Source: Candidatus Poribacteria bacterium
GTDB taxonomy: Bacteria; Poribacteria; WGA-4E; WGA-3G
Length of the DNA stretch: 64,000 nucleotides
Direction: 5' to 3'
NCBI GenBank assembly: GCA_028824685.1
Contig: JAPPCZ010000086.1
Span: 304,345-368,344, forward strand
Positions 8,385 through 17,828 of this stretch are shown piece by piece (position 1 is the stretch's first letter; every line of letters begins with the position of its first letter). The notes beneath the pieces were generated by a model, which did no database searches, had not been told where the DNA came from, and saw only the letters and a program-made list of their open reading frames with translations. Made by a program: the position numbers and the translations under genes.

Positions 8385-8507
8385 AGTTCGAATATAATAA
8401 TTTAGCCTTCTTGAAGGTTGTTTCCAAACTTCTTTTCTCGAAACAATTGTCAGAACCTTTCAGAAGATATACGGAAATTTCAGAGTTACTCTGAAATTGT
8501 TGTTTTT
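8385..8507 (+). ncRNA. Candidate small RNA or attenuated leader
   Basis: Between the extended -10 at 8370-8378 and a strong terminator lie three hairpins and no open frame: CCTTC-TT-GAAGG (8406-8417), TTGTTTC/GAAACAA (8418-8446), and the terminator stem (8476-8498). That is the layout of a transcript of about 120 bases. It could instead be a leader of the lipoprotein gene that is terminated under some conditions. Confidence 0.35.
8476..8507 (+). terminator. Rho-independent terminator
   Basis: Perfect 10-bp stem AATTTCAGAG / CTCTGAAATT with a TTA loop, followed by GTTGTTTTT. It would end potBC transcription or the candidate small RNA. Confidence 0.8.
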
Positions 8508-8640
8508 CAAAAATGATGAAAACCCTTATTAAGACTGGATTTACCGGCAGTTTTCGCATCTGTTCTAAGGACTGACTCTGAAAATTTCAGCATACGTCTA
8601 AAAAAAATGTTGTGTCGAACTTAGGTTAATGTTAAGTAAT

Positions 8641-9393
8641 ATGAAAATCCAAAAACTTCAAATTTATATCCAAATCCTATGTCTATTGTGTGCAATTGCA
8701 TTTGTATCGGCTTGTGATACAGAAAACTTGCTGAACATTGATGGGGAGATGCTTGATATAGATTTACAATCTGAGACTCAAACGCTCAATATCGGTGATA
8801 CCACAACCATCAATGCAACGGTGAGTTACTCTGGAAACTCAGCAGTGCTGGTTTACGAATGGAACGCAAGCGGCGGTAGGATTGTAGGGGATGGTGATAC
8901 CGTTGTTTATGTCGCCCCTGAATCCGCTGGCACTTATACGATCACCCTTGAAGTCTCTGATGGCACAGTAGCGGAACGTAATGATATTCGGATTGAGGTA
9001 AATATCGGTCATGCGATTGTAGCGATGCCAAATCGCTATTGGCAAGGGAACACCTTCACGCAGACTTTAACATATCGGTTGAACATAGAAGAGATATTTC
9101 GTGATAACATCACGTTGCGATATGAGATATTGCAGGATACAGCACGCGCAGGGGCATTTTTGACAATAACTCTCAATGGTACGCCGGTTATTAGAAATCG
9201 CGCAATTGGTGCTGTGCAGCCTGCTGAGATGCTGTTGATCGCAGATGGTGTAGATGTTTCGCGAATTATAACTGCACCGGGCAATTATGAACTTGCTCTA
9301 ACACTTGAGGTCGTGAACGTTATGGAAGATGCTTGGTTGTTACGGAAACTGACACTGATTGGGGCTGAAGGCACAATAGCTGAGGTGCGTTAA
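8641..9393 (+). CDS. Lipoprotein with a PKD/Ig-like domain
   Basis: 250 residues from ATG 8641; an in-frame ATG at 8629 would add four residues. The N-terminus is a lipoprotein signal ending FVSAC, so the mature protein starts at that Cys and is lipid-anchored. Residues of about 40-125 look like a PKD or Ig-like beta-sandwich (VYEWNASGG, DTVVYVAPESAGTYTITLEVSDG). The remainder is predicted beta-rich with no family I recognise. The stop lies 16 bases before the alanine racemase start. No clear ribosome site is visible, so the start is uncertain. Confidence 0.7.
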   Translation: MKIQKLQIYIQILCLLCAIAFVSACDTENLLNIDGEMLDIDLQSETQTLNIGDTTTINATVSYSGNSAVLVYEWNASGGRIVGDGDTVVYVAPESAGTYTITLEVSDGTVAERNDIRIEVNIGHAIVAMPNRYWQGNTFTQTLTYRLNIEEIFRDNITLRYEILQDTARAGAFLTITLNGTPVIRNRAIGAVQPAEMLLIADGVDVSRIITAPGNYELALTLEVVNVMEDAWLLRKLTLIGAEGTIAEVR

Positions 9394-9409
9394 CACACAG
9401 GAAATTGTA

Positions 9410-10525
9410 TTGAACGCAAGCATTCAAGCACATGTAGAAGTTGACCTAAAAGCGATTCAAGCCAATGCAACAGCAATAAAAGCACACACAGGAGGGCAGT
9501 TAATTGCCGTTGTGAAAGCAGATGCCTACGGACACGGTGCTATTCCTGTAGCAGAGGCATTGCATACAATTGCAGACATGTTCGCAGTTGCAACGGTTGC
9601 GGAAGCCATTGAACTGCGTGAAGCGGGCATTCAAAAGCCTATTCTTATTCTGTTTAGTCCTCTACCCGATTTTGCAGAGGAGATCATCGCACACGACTTG
9701 ACTCCTGCAGTTGATAATTTCACCCTGGCGCAAGAAATGAACAAAGTTGTTGAAGATGGTAAGTCCCAATCACAACAGACATCTACAGAAAAAGTAAAAG
9801 TTCACATTGATGTTAACACAGGGATGAATCGATGCGGGGTTCGTTACACCGAAGTGGCAGCGTTCCTGAAAAAAATAAAAACATTACCGCACATTGAGAT
9901 TGAGGGTATTTTTACACATTTTGCAACTGCCGATGAAACCGATAAAAGTTTTGCACACCTTCAACTTGAACGATTTTCTTCTGTGCTTGCGAGCGTTCCG
10001 AATATACCGATGACGCATGCCGCGAATAGTCCAGCAGTTCTGGCAATACCTGAATCTCATTTTGACGCAGTGCGTCCCGGCTTGAGTTTATACGGAATCT
10101 ATCCCGCAAACGAAAAATCGATTCCGTTGCAACCTGCGCTCACGTGGAAAGCACGTGTCGGATGGATAGATTCTATTGAAGCAGGTGAAGGTGTCAGCTA
10201 TGGATTGGTATATAAGGCACCGTCTCGAACTTGTGTGGCAGGGATACAAGTTGGCTTTGGCGATGGCTATCCACGACCACTTTCAGGAGTAGGTGAAGTG
10301 TTAATTGGCGGAAAGTACTGTCCAATCATTGGACGTATCTGTATGGATATGATGGTGGTCAGTTTAGGACCACAAGATAAAGTGGCAATAGGTGACGAGG
10401 TTGTCCTGATTGGAAAACAGGGAAATGAAGAAATAACAATTTATGAAGTCGCAGAACGTGCCAATACTATTCCTTATGAAATTTTGATAAGTATAGCAAA
10501 ACGCGTGAACCGAATTTATTCATAA
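9410..10525 (+). CDS. alr: Alanine racemase
   Basis: 371 residues, the normal length. It interconverts L- and D-alanine for peptidoglycan, using PLP. The PLP lysine is Lys36 in AVVKADAYGHG, and the catalytic tyrosine is in GVSYGLVY near residue 263. The alpha/beta barrel motif DVNTGMNRCG and the C-terminal GRICMDMM are present. The start is TTG at 9410, chosen because AGGAAA lies just upstream and the sequence then aligns with the family. The next gene starts 8 bases later. Confidence 0.95.
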   Translation: MNASIQAHVEVDLKAIQANATAIKAHTGGQLIAVVKADAYGHGAIPVAEALHTIADMFAVATVAEAIELREAGIQKPILILFSPLPDFAEEIIAHDLTPAVDNFTLAQEMNKVVEDGKSQSQQTSTEKVKVHIDVNTGMNRCGVRYTEVAAFLKKIKTLPHIEIEGIFTHFATADETDKSFAHLQLERFSSVLASVPNIPMTHAANSPAVLAIPESHFDAVRPGLSLYGIYPANEKSIPLQPALTWKARVGWIDSIEAGEGVSYGLVYKAPSRTCVAGIQVGFGDGYPRPLSGVGEVLIGGKYCPIIGRICMDMMVVSLGPQDKVAIGDEVVLIGKQGNEEITIYEVAERANTIPYEILISIAKRVNRIYS

Positions 10526-10533
10526 TATAAAAA

Positions 10534-11451
10534 ATGCTAATTGAAATAAAAAACCTCTCAGTCTTTTTCGGGACTAATCCTGCTTTAGACGACCTTTCAG
10601 TAGAATTAGAAGGCGGTGCTATCGGATTATTAGGTCCTAATGGTGCTGGAAAAAGCACACTGATTAAAATGCTTCTCGGTTTTGTCCAGCCAACCAGAGG
10701 TGAAGCAAAAGTGTTTGGTCTGGATGTGCAAACTGAACAAGTGGCTATCCGACAACAGATCGGATATTTGCCCGAAGACGACTGCTTAATCCCTCAGATG
10801 AATGCCGTTCAACTGGTCGCTTACGCAGGTCAACTCTGTGGGATGCCGTCACGGGATGCGATGCAGCGCGCACACGAAGTACTATATTATGTCGGTGTTG
10901 ATGAAGAACGTTACCGTCCCATAAGCGGATATTCAGCAGGAATGCGACAACGTATTAAGTTGGCACAAGCATTGGTGCATGATCCGAAGCTGCTACTGCT
11001 TGACGAACCAACAAATGGCATGGATACAACTGGTAGAGAAGAAATGCTTTTACTTGTTAAAGACATTTCGGTAGATAAGGGAATCTATGTGGTGTTATCT
11101 TCCCACTTGTTGCCTGATGTAGAGTCCGCATGTCAACACGTAATGGGACTCTCTCACGGTAGTCTTGTTATCCAAGGAAATATAGAAGATCTCAGAAAGA
11201 ATCATGGGCAAGCGTTTGATCTAAAAATTGTAGGTGATCGTGATACTTATGTTGCTGCTTTAGAACGTTACCCCTACAATACTGAATTACGACCAGACGG
11301 ACACGTTCGCGTTACATCAACGGAGCAAGAGCAGACAGAAGGAACTTTTTTCTTTAAGTTGGCACATGAAACAGGTGTCCAACTTCGCCAATTGCGTGAG
11401 GTAAAACATTCGCTTGAGGATGTTTTTGCTGACGCTATGGAAATGGAGTAA
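10534..11451 (+). CDS. ABC transporter ATP-binding protein (NatA/CcmA type)
   Basis: 305 residues with Walker A GPNGAGKST (about 34-42), signature YSAGMRQRIKLA, Walker B LLLLDEPTNGMD and the H-loop SSHLLPD. The C-terminal 80-residue extension after the ATPase is typical of ABC-2 exporters such as NatA. Its membrane partner is not adjacent: the next gene is a ceramidase-like enzyme. It follows alr by eight bases, so the two may be co-transcribed, but the link is probably not functional. No clear ribosome site is seen. Confidence 0.88.
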   Translation: MLIEIKNLSVFFGTNPALDDLSVELEGGAIGLLGPNGAGKSTLIKMLLGFVQPTRGEAKVFGLDVQTEQVAIRQQIGYLPEDDCLIPQMNAVQLVAYAGQLCGMPSRDAMQRAHEVLYYVGVDEERYRPISGYSAGMRQRIKLAQALVHDPKLLLLDEPTNGMDTTGREEMLLLVKDISVDKGIYVVLSSHLLPDVESACQHVMGLSHGSLVIQGNIEDLRKNHGQAFDLKIVGDRDTYVAALERYPYNTELRPDGHVRVTSTEQEQTEGTFFFKLAHETGVQLRQLREVKHSLEDVFADAMEME

Positions 11452-11546
11452 TAAAAAATATCCGTCTATTAGTCGTTTAGTGAAAGTGTCACTTAAATCA
11501 TTTGCTCAGAGATAATGAATTAGCAACAATTTAGAAGGGAAATCAA

Positions 11547-12878
11547 ATGGCAGATAAAGAAAATCTGATTGATGTTGGTGTTGCGCAAATAGACATAACC
11601 CCCGATTACCCGATTCGGCTCAACGGCTACGGCAGTCGGCGAACAGAATCTGAGGGAATTATCCAGCGGATATACGCAAAAGCACTTGTGATCGGTAGCG
11701 ATGACGATGATCCTGTGGTCATGATAACCGTAGAAAACTGCGGCTTACCTGATGAGTTAACCGAAGAAGTGTCCGAACGCGTAAAAAATAAAACAGGAAT
11801 CTCGCGAGAGAATTTCGTAGCATGTTACACACATACCCACAGCGCGCCGTGCTTAACAAACGCTGCATCGTTTATCTTCAGTGCTGATATTTCACCTGAA
11901 GAACAGGAAAAAATTGACCGCTACACGCAACAACTTAAAAACTGGATGGAAACAGTTGCACTTGAAGCGCTCACAAGGCGACAACCTTGCCGATTAGCAT
12001 GGAACATCGGTGAACTCGGTTTTGCAAAGAATAGACGAACGGAAGGTGGGCCTGTAGACCATTCATTACCGGTGATGCAGATAACGGATGCTGATGGCAC
12101 TTTGCGTGCCGTGTGGGTAAGTTATGCTTGTCATTGCACAACATTAGCAGGGGCTGACAACCATATCTGCGGTGATTGGGCAGGATTTGCACAAGAAGAG
12201 ATTCAAAATGCACATCCCGATGTAACCGCACTGATAACGATTGGATGTGGAGCGGATGCCAACCCAGAGTCCCGCATGCGACCAATGCCCGAAGGAAAAC
12301 AAGAGGTATTCGAAACGCGACTCGCTTATGCTAAAGAACACGGGAGGGCGCTCGCACAAGAGGTTGAACACCAACTTGAACGAGAAGCAATCAGCATTTC
12401 CAATGTGCCTAAAGGCGCGTTTGCGAGAGTGAATTTGCCGTTTGATAAACTGCCAACCCATGAGGAGTGGGAGGAACGAGCAGCACAAGGTGGTGCGGGG
12501 GCATACCATGCTAAAAAACATCTTGAAATGTTACAGAATGGTCAAGCCATCAAAACGGATATCTCTTATCCAATACAAGCGTGGACGTTTGGTGATGAAT
12601 TGGCTGTTCTGTTCCTTGCAAGTGAGGTGGTAGTAGATTTTTCGCTGCGTTTGAAAAAAGAGTTTGACACCACAAGATTATGGGTAGGTGCTTATGCAAA
12701 CGCTTTTCCCGGCTATATCCCATCTGAGCGGGTGTTGGCTGAAGGCGGATATGAAGGTGGCGGTGCAATGATCTATTTCGGTCAACCTACCCGGTTTGCC
12801 CCCGGTGTTGAACAGCTGGTAATTGATACCGTGCATCAAGTGCTACCAACAGAATTCCTTGCAAAATCTAACAACTGA
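11547..12878 (+). CDS. Neutral/alkaline ceramidase-like N-terminal domain protein
   Basis: 443 residues. It begins with GVAQIDITPDYPIRLNGYG, has the metal-binding motif CYTHTHSAPC near residue 95, and a second zinc region around CHCTTLAG. These are hallmarks of the neutral ceramidase N-terminal domain family. True ceramidases hydrolyse ceramide and have a signal peptide and a C-terminal immunoglobulin-like domain. This protein has neither, so it is a cytoplasmic, shortened relative, and the substrate is unknown. Ribosome site AGAAGGGA lies before ATG 11547. The aldolase gene follows after 13 bases, suggesting a shared transcript. Confidence 0.82.
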   Translation: MADKENLIDVGVAQIDITPDYPIRLNGYGSRRTESEGIIQRIYAKALVIGSDDDDPVVMITVENCGLPDELTEEVSERVKNKTGISRENFVACYTHTHSAPCLTNAASFIFSADISPEEQEKIDRYTQQLKNWMETVALEALTRRQPCRLAWNIGELGFAKNRRTEGGPVDHSLPVMQITDADGTLRAVWVSYACHCTTLAGADNHICGDWAGFAQEEIQNAHPDVTALITIGCGADANPESRMRPMPEGKQEVFETRLAYAKEHGRALAQEVEHQLEREAISISNVPKGAFARVNLPFDKLPTHEEWEERAAQGGAGAYHAKKHLEMLQNGQAIKTDISYPIQAWTFGDELAVLFLASEVVVDFSLRLKKEFDTTRLWVGAYANAFPGYIPSERVLAEGGYEGGGAMIYFGQPTRFAPGVEQLVIDTVHQVLPTEFLAKSNN

Positions 12879-12891
12879 AAGAGAGAAAATA

Positions 12892-13647
12892 ATGGAAATA
12901 AGACCCAATCAGGTTAAACAGAAATTAGCAAATGGAGAACTTGCGTACGTTATCGCAGGATTGACAAATGCAGATGATATAGACGCTTTCGGTCCAAACG
13001 GATTTGATGGCGTTTGGTTAGAAGGCGAACATGGAAATGTAGATGCTTTAAACCTCGGCAATCTTACACGTGCATGTGATTTGTGGGGCATGACCTCTGT
13101 TGTGCGTGTCAATCGCAACGATCAAGCTCTCATTTATCGCACCTTGGATTGCGGAGCAATGGGCATCGTTGTGCCGCATGTCAATACAAAATCGGAAGCA
13201 CAAAACGTAGTTGATGGCGGAAAGTTCGCGCCAATCGGCCATCGGGGTATGTTCACAAGTCGCCAAGGTTACGGTGTAGACAACTATTTTGACATTGCCA
13301 ATTCACAGACATTGCTGATTGTCTTAATAGAAGATATTGTCGCTGTAAACAACCTTGACCAGATTCTTACAGTTGATCATATAGATGTGTTTTTCGTAGC
13401 ACCCTCAGATTTAGCGACATCAATGGGACACATCGGCAATCTTACCCATCCCGATGTGCAAAACACTATTGATACGGCATTGGCACGTATTCAAGATGCA
13501 GGACGTATCGCTGGCACACTGGCACTGGATGATACTGTTGAGAAATATGTGAAGGCTGGCGTGCAGTTTTTGCTTGTTGGTGTCGGGGGGTGGATTGCAT
13601 CTGGCGCGGCGGAATATAAATTGCGGGCAGAGGGTGTGAAAACTTGA
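12892..13647 (+). CDS. HpcH/HpaI-type aldolase
   Basis: 251 residues from ATG 12892, preceded by GAAAGAGAGAAAATA. The family cleaves 4-hydroxy-2-oxoacids to pyruvate and an aldehyde in a class II, metal-dependent TIM barrel. Visible family motifs are GVWLEGEHGN (with catalytic His), VVRVN, GAMGIVVPHV and the metal site FFVAPSDLATSMG. An upstream in-frame extension overlaps the previous gene and is unlikely. The substrate is not known; sugar-acid breakdown would fit with the fuconate dehydratase-like gene nearby. Confidence 0.88.
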   Translation: MEIRPNQVKQKLANGELAYVIAGLTNADDIDAFGPNGFDGVWLEGEHGNVDALNLGNLTRACDLWGMTSVVRVNRNDQALIYRTLDCGAMGIVVPHVNTKSEAQNVVDGGKFAPIGHRGMFTSRQGYGVDNYFDIANSQTLLIVLIEDIVAVNNLDQILTVDHIDVFFVAPSDLATSMGHIGNLTHPDVQNTIDTALARIQDAGRIAGTLALDDTVEKYVKAGVQFLLVGVGGWIASGAAEYKLRAEGVKT

Positions 13648-13729
13648 ACTTATCTTAACGTGAGTTTGATAATAAAATGTGAGTTTGCTCTAAACACTCT
13701 TCATGCCTAAAGAAAGCAGTATTTTTGTA

Positions 13730-13750
13730 GCATAACCTGTTAGGTTGTGC
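13730..13750 (+). terminator. Terminator-like hairpin after the aldolase gene
   Basis: GCATAACCT and AGGTTGTGC form a 9-bp stem with one G-T pair and a GTT loop. CGTTTTG follows, so the U tract is weak. Confidence 0.4.
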
Positions 13751-13836
13751 CGTTTTGCGAAAAATAACAGAGAATGCTGCGGGTGAAAACTTTTTCAAAC
13801 TGCCGTTATCTTAAATTGTTTGAAAGGAGATTTATT

Positions 13837-14163
13837 ATGAAAGACTTTCTAAAGTTTAAAAAGATGATCACACCGATTATCATTCCAATTCTGTTTTGGA
13901 TTGGGACTATTATTTGTATAATTGTTGGACTTGTTATGATCATTACGGGGACTACTGGTGAGTTACGTGAGTTTCGACCCGTTGGTGAGGAAATAGTCCT
14001 TATAGGACTTGGATATATCTTTTTGGGTCCAATTGTTATGCGTGTATACTGTGAGTTTTTGATAATCCTGTTTTCCGTTAACGATAAACTGGAAGATATT
14101 AAAGGTTTGTTAAAATCCCAGCAAGATAATGATAACCAAGACAATTCGTTAAATGAAGATTAA
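13837..14163 (+). CDS. DUF4282-like small membrane protein
   Basis: 108 residues, starting at ATG 13837 behind an excellent ribosome site (GAAAGGAGA). Two membrane segments are visible (IIIPILFWIGTIICIIVGLVMI and an aliphatic stretch around 65-90), followed by a polar Gln/Asn/Asp-rich tail. This matches the DUF4282 family of small inner-membrane proteins of unknown role. A short single-helix protein at 25190 has a similar polar tail, ending S-L-x-ED. Confidence 0.7.
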   Translation: MKDFLKFKKMITPIIIPILFWIGTIICIIVGLVMIITGTTGELREFRPVGEEIVLIGLGYIFLGPIVMRVYCEFLIILFSVNDKLEDIKGLLKSQQDNDNQDNSLNED

Positions 14164-14225
14164 ACAAGTATGAATTAGGAATCGTAAAGGAATCGCTTCC
14201 AAGAGCACCGATTGGTTTCTATTGA

Positions 14226-15584
14226 TTATGCCAAAAACGTTATCCCGCCAGATGCCTCTCTCCCTTGCCAGACTGCACCAGTGGGGTAGATGTGTTTCGC
14301 AATGAAATCAGGATACATTTCCAGCCCCCATCCTGATACACTCGGTGCAACATACGAACCATCACTAATCCTAATTGGATCAATAAACACTTTATCTTGC
14401 AGAAAATTGAGATATTCCACTACTTGGGTATCTGAATGTGCTGCAACGCAGATTTGATCCCACATCGCGTAATGCTGGATCATATTACATAGACCGATAC
14501 CACCGCCATGCGGGCAGACAGGCACATTGTACTTTGCTGCCATCAGAATCACTGCCAAAACATCGTTTACACCACCAAGACGCGTTGCATCAATCTGACA
14601 GAATTGGATAGCATCACTGGTTATCAACTGCTTGAAGATGACAGGTGACGGCACCTGTTCCCCTGCCGCAACGCCAATGTCATATTTTTTTAATGCGCGT
14701 GCAATCTTTACAAAACCGAGGACATCGTCTCGCGCTGTCGGTTCTTCAATCCATGTCGGTTTGTATTCTGCCAGTGCCTCCATGTGAGCGATTGCTTCAT
14801 CAACACCCCACACCTGATTTGCATCCACCATCAAACGTGCTTCTTCACCGATTACCTCTCTTATAAAAGCAAGTCGTTGCTTATCAAAGTCTAAATCTTG
14901 TCCAACCTTCATCTTAAAGCAATCAAGTCCAGCTGCTTTTACCTGATTTACTGTTTCAATGATTTGTTCATCTGTTAGACCGAGCCAACCAGCAGTGGAA
15001 TACGCTTTCGGTCCTTTCTGACAAAGTGCTTGTTCACGGGTTTCTCGGCTATTGCAATGCTTACTCAGGATTTCTTCTGCTTCATCGGGTGTCAACGCAT
15101 CCCGCAGATACCGCCAATCAATACACTGCACAATCTTCTCAGGTGGTAAGTCAACAAGCAGTTTCCACAGTGGTTTTTCAACCAGTTTCGCCCACAGGTC
15201 CCACATCGCATTGACAATACTGCCAATTGCCATCCGATTAACCCCATCCGCGAGCCACCTTAATTGATGATGATCAATGAGAAGTTTATGAAATTCGCCC
15301 GGATCGTTTACGAAGGTTTCAACACGCATCCCCGTTACAAGTTGTGCGAGGTCTTTAACCCCGTAAGCGATCCAGTCGTTTCCTGCACCAGCAGTGAAAG
15401 CAACGGAAATACCAGTGTGTCCTGTGTTCGTTTCAATAGTAGTTAGCACTGCGGAATAGTTTGGTTTCTTGTGAAATGGGTCTGAACCGAGCAGTGTATC
15501 AGATGTAGGCACGCGTAAATCTATAACATTTACATTTTCTATTTTGCAATCTGGGTGAGCAAGTTGTGTCATAGTGTTATCCAT
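14226..15584 (-). CDS. L-fuconate dehydratase-like enolase-superfamily enzyme
   Basis: 452 residues. The N-terminal motif DLRVPTSDTLLGSDP, the KMKVG lysine, the metal ligands DANQVW and IEEPTARDD, and the C-terminal CPHGGGIGLCN-type segment match L-fuconate dehydratases (mandelate racemase group). The reaction would be L-fuconate to 2-keto-3-deoxy-L-fuconate, part of non-phosphorylated fucose breakdown. It starts at 15584 behind AAAGGAG. A closely related sugar-acid dehydratase cannot be excluded. It is divergent to the cobalamin adenosyltransferase with only 44 bases between starts. Confidence 0.85.
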   Translation of the reverse strand: MDNTMTQLAHPDCKIENVNVIDLRVPTSDTLLGSDPFHKKPNYSAVLTTIETNTGHTGISVAFTAGAGNDWIAYGVKDLAQLVTGMRVETFVNDPGEFHKLLIDHHQLRWLADGVNRMAIGSIVNAMWDLWAKLVEKPLWKLLVDLPPEKIVQCIDWRYLRDALTPDEAEEILSKHCNSRETREQALCQKGPKAYSTAGWLGLTDEQIIETVNQVKAAGLDCFKMKVGQDLDFDKQRLAFIREVIGEEARLMVDANQVWGVDEAIAHMEALAEYKPTWIEEPTARDDVLGFVKIARALKKYDIGVAAGEQVPSPVIFKQLITSDAIQFCQIDATRLGGVNDVLAVILMAAKYNVPVCPHGGGIGLCNMIQHYAMWDQICVAAHSDTQVVEYLNFLQDKVFIDPIRISDGSYVAPSVSGWGLEMYPDFIAKHIYPTGAVWQGREASGGITFLA

Positions 15585-15628
15585 AATTGAGTTGACTCCT
15601 TTCGCTACACAGTATAAAATAAATCACC

Positions 15629-16171
15629 ATGAAAATCTATACAAAATTTGGTGATTCTGGGGAAACAGCACTATACGGCGGTACTCGGATACCAAAGGAC
15701 GCACTGCAGATTGAGGCGATTGGCACTGTAGACGAACTAAACGCCTATATCGGTTATGCACAAACATTGGTTGATGATGCTGACCTCTGCCACTTGATGG
15801 AACGTATTCAAAATCACCTTTTTTCACTCGGTGCAGACTTGGCAACGCCAGCTACACACACAAAATCTACTGAATTGCGAGTATCAGAAGATTTTACATT
15901 AGAGATGGAGAAAGCGATTGATACACTCTCTGACGAACTACCGCCGCTAACGAACTTTATTCTCCCAAGCGGTTGCCAAGCAGGTGCCGCTTTACATGTT
16001 GCGCGAGCAGTATGTCGTAGAAGCGAGCGGTGTGTTGTGCGTCTCGCGCGCGAAGTGGACGTGAATCCAGAAATTATCCGATGCCTAAATCGACTATCAG
16101 ATTTGTTGTTTGTTTTGGCACGTGTGGTGAATCATCGTTCTGAGATGCCAGAGCCGATTTGGAAATCCTAA
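15629..16171 (+). CDS. ATP:cob(I)alamin adenosyltransferase (PduO type)
   Basis: 180 residues. It transfers the adenosyl group of ATP to cob(I)alamin to make coenzyme B12. Family motifs are present: YTKFGDSGETALYGG at the N-terminus (ATP site), GTVDELNAYIG, the LFSLGADLA segment, and RRSERCVVRLA. It makes coenzyme for B12-dependent mutases, dehydratases or ribonucleotide reductase, none of which is in the window. A ComEA-like gene starts 11 bases after its stop or overlaps it slightly. Confidence 0.93.
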   Translation: MKIYTKFGDSGETALYGGTRIPKDALQIEAIGTVDELNAYIGYAQTLVDDADLCHLMERIQNHLFSLGADLATPATHTKSTELRVSEDFTLEMEKAIDTLSDELPPLTNFILPSGCQAGAALHVARAVCRRSERCVVRLAREVDVNPEIIRCLNRLSDLLFVLARVVNHRSEMPEPIWKS

Positions 16172-16182
16172 GGAACGCAACG

Positions 16183-16569
16183 GTGGGAAAAATTATTGAA
16201 AGCGTCATTACAAAACATTATTGGCGTGCTGTCATCTTTCTCGTGGCAATCATTTTAATCGGAGCAGGATTCTGGGGTTTGCGACGGTTTAACCCTGCCT
16301 TATTCCTCGGAAAACCCGATTTTATCGCTGTCCCCAACAAAGACCAACCGCAACAATCAGTCGAAGAAAAACCCGCACTTCTCAATATCAACACTGCTTC
16401 TGCCGAAGAACTGGAATCACTTTCCGGTATTGGTCCACAGATGGCGAAAAGGATTATTCAATATCGTGAGGAACACGGCAATTTTGCTTCAGTTGATGCG
16501 TTGACTGAAGTAAAGGGTTTGGGAGAAAAGACATTGGAGAAGTTGAAACCTTTTATTGCCGTGGAATAA
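16183..16569 (+). CDS. ComEA-like helix-hairpin-helix membrane protein
   Basis: 128 residues from GTG 16183, preceded by AAGGA at 16170-16174; a TTG at 16159 is the longer alternative. One membrane helix (about 15-35) is followed by a linker and a C-terminal pair of helix-hairpin-helix motifs (LNINTASAEELESLSGIG and LTEVKGLGEKTLEKL). ComEA binds DNA at the membrane during competence. Other competence genes are absent here, so general DNA binding at the envelope is the safer call. Confidence 0.85.
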   Translation: MGKIIESVITKHYWRAVIFLVAIILIGAGFWGLRRFNPALFLGKPDFIAVPNKDQPQQSVEEKPALLNINTASAEELESLSGIGPQMAKRIIQYREEHGNFASVDALTEVKGLGEKTLEKLKPFIAVE

Positions 16570-16591
16570 TATATTTTGTGACAAAAGAAGA

Positions 16592-16620
16592 GCAGGTAAC
16601 ATAAGTATTTACCTGCCTTT
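16592..16620 (+). terminator. Terminator-like hairpin after the ComEA-like gene
   Basis: 8-bp stem GCAGGTAA / TTACCTGC with a 9-base loop, followed by CTTT. The U run is short. Confidence 0.45.
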
Positions 16621-16775
16621 GATCTATTGAGGACTGTGAAAAACCAAGTTGAGATCAGATACTATAATCCTGAAATCCTGTAAATCTTGGTTCAGACAAA
16701 AACTTCACATAACTCAATTATACATTAATTGGAACGACGCTGGTTATTTTGCACATCCCACAATTACTCTCAATC

Positions 16776-17801
16776 CTACTCATCTCGTTTTCGTTTGAGT
16801 TGTGCCCACTGAAGCGTAAGTTTTCCTGCTGGCATCACAGCAAGTGCTGCATCATTTATCCAATCCGGACTGTATCCGCCCCCTGGACCTTCGGTGAGGT
16901 TTGTCAACTGTTTACTGCCAATATGATACCGATAGATATCTTTTTCATTAGTGATCATGTTCTTTGCACTCAAAACAATCTCATGTCCAGGTGCTATCCA
17001 GCACATGCTATTGACATTATACTTTTCCGGAAGTGTGATGATTTTCTGAATTTCTTTCGTGTGAAATTGATAGATCACTAATCTTTGAGCGAATATCTCC
17101 CGCCTGTTATTTATGAATCGGTATTCAGTTTCGCGGTATAGAATTGAATCACCGTCTGGTGACCAACGCGGCGCACCCCTTGATAAACCATCGGCGGGGA
17201 CAAGCGGCTTCTGATCCCTACCATCAGCCTCCATCGTGTAGATTGTTCTGCCTTGCCCTGGTATGAGTTGTTGATAGGCAATATGTCTTCCATCGGGGGA
17301 CCAGTCTGGAGCGGCTGATAAACCTCCTAACACTGCGTTGCTCGTCAGCTGCTTTACGGCGCGGCTTGCCACATCTATTACGTGAATATCAATGTGTCCG
17401 TTCCGCAGACTAACAAAGGCGATGCGTGTGCCATCAGGTGACCACGCCAGATCGCCCCCATCTTCCCTCGGGTGATCGGTCAGACGAATTTCATAAGTGC
17501 CTTTTAGATCTTTTATGAACAGGTCAGTTTGTTCTCTATCAGTGAGTGCGATATCCACGTCTCTTGCAAAAGCGATGGCTTTTCCATCCGGCGACCACCG
17601 CGGAGTTATCTCAAGAAACGGGGTATCTGTCAATTTCTGCATGTTACTGCCATCATCGTCCATCATATAAATACTAAAGTCAATGTCGTTGCCCCGGACG
17701 AAGACCCTCTCATGAGATGAATGAAAAAGAATCTTTGCGGATACGAGAGAGGAAAGCAAACTAAAACAGAGGCAGTAACCGATAAGTAGTTTTACATTCA
17801 T
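16776..17801 (-). CDS. Exported PD40/TolB-like beta-propeller protein, copy 1
   Basis: 341 residues with a signal peptide (MNVKLLIGYCLCF...VSA). The body consists of PD40 repeats of TolB type: PRWSPDGKAIAF, LAWSPDGTRIAF, PDWSPDGRHIAY, PRWSPDGDSILY and a final YSPDW. It lacks the TolB N-terminal domain and no tol genes are nearby, so this is not the Tol system. The last residues are PAGKLTLQWAQLKRKRDE, a basic tail also found in other exported proteins of the window. Ribosome site AAAAGGAG. It is an almost exact duplicate of the gene at 17829. Confidence 0.85.
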   Translation of the reverse strand: MNVKLLIGYCLCFSLLSSLVSAKILFHSSHERVFVRGNDIDFSIYMMDDDGSNMQKLTDTPFLEITPRWSPDGKAIAFARDVDIALTDREQTDLFIKDLKGTYEIRLTDHPREDGGDLAWSPDGTRIAFVSLRNGHIDIHVIDVASRAVKQLTSNAVLGGLSAAPDWSPDGRHIAYQQLIPGQGRTIYTMEADGRDQKPLVPADGLSRGAPRWSPDGDSILYRETEYRFINNRREIFAQRLVIYQFHTKEIQKIITLPEKYNVNSMCWIAPGHEIVLSAKNMITNEKDIYRYHIGSKQLTNLTEGPGGGYSPDWINDAALAVMPAGKLTLQWAQLKRKRDE

Positions 17802-17828
17802 GCTATATTGCTCCTTTTACGCTCAATC

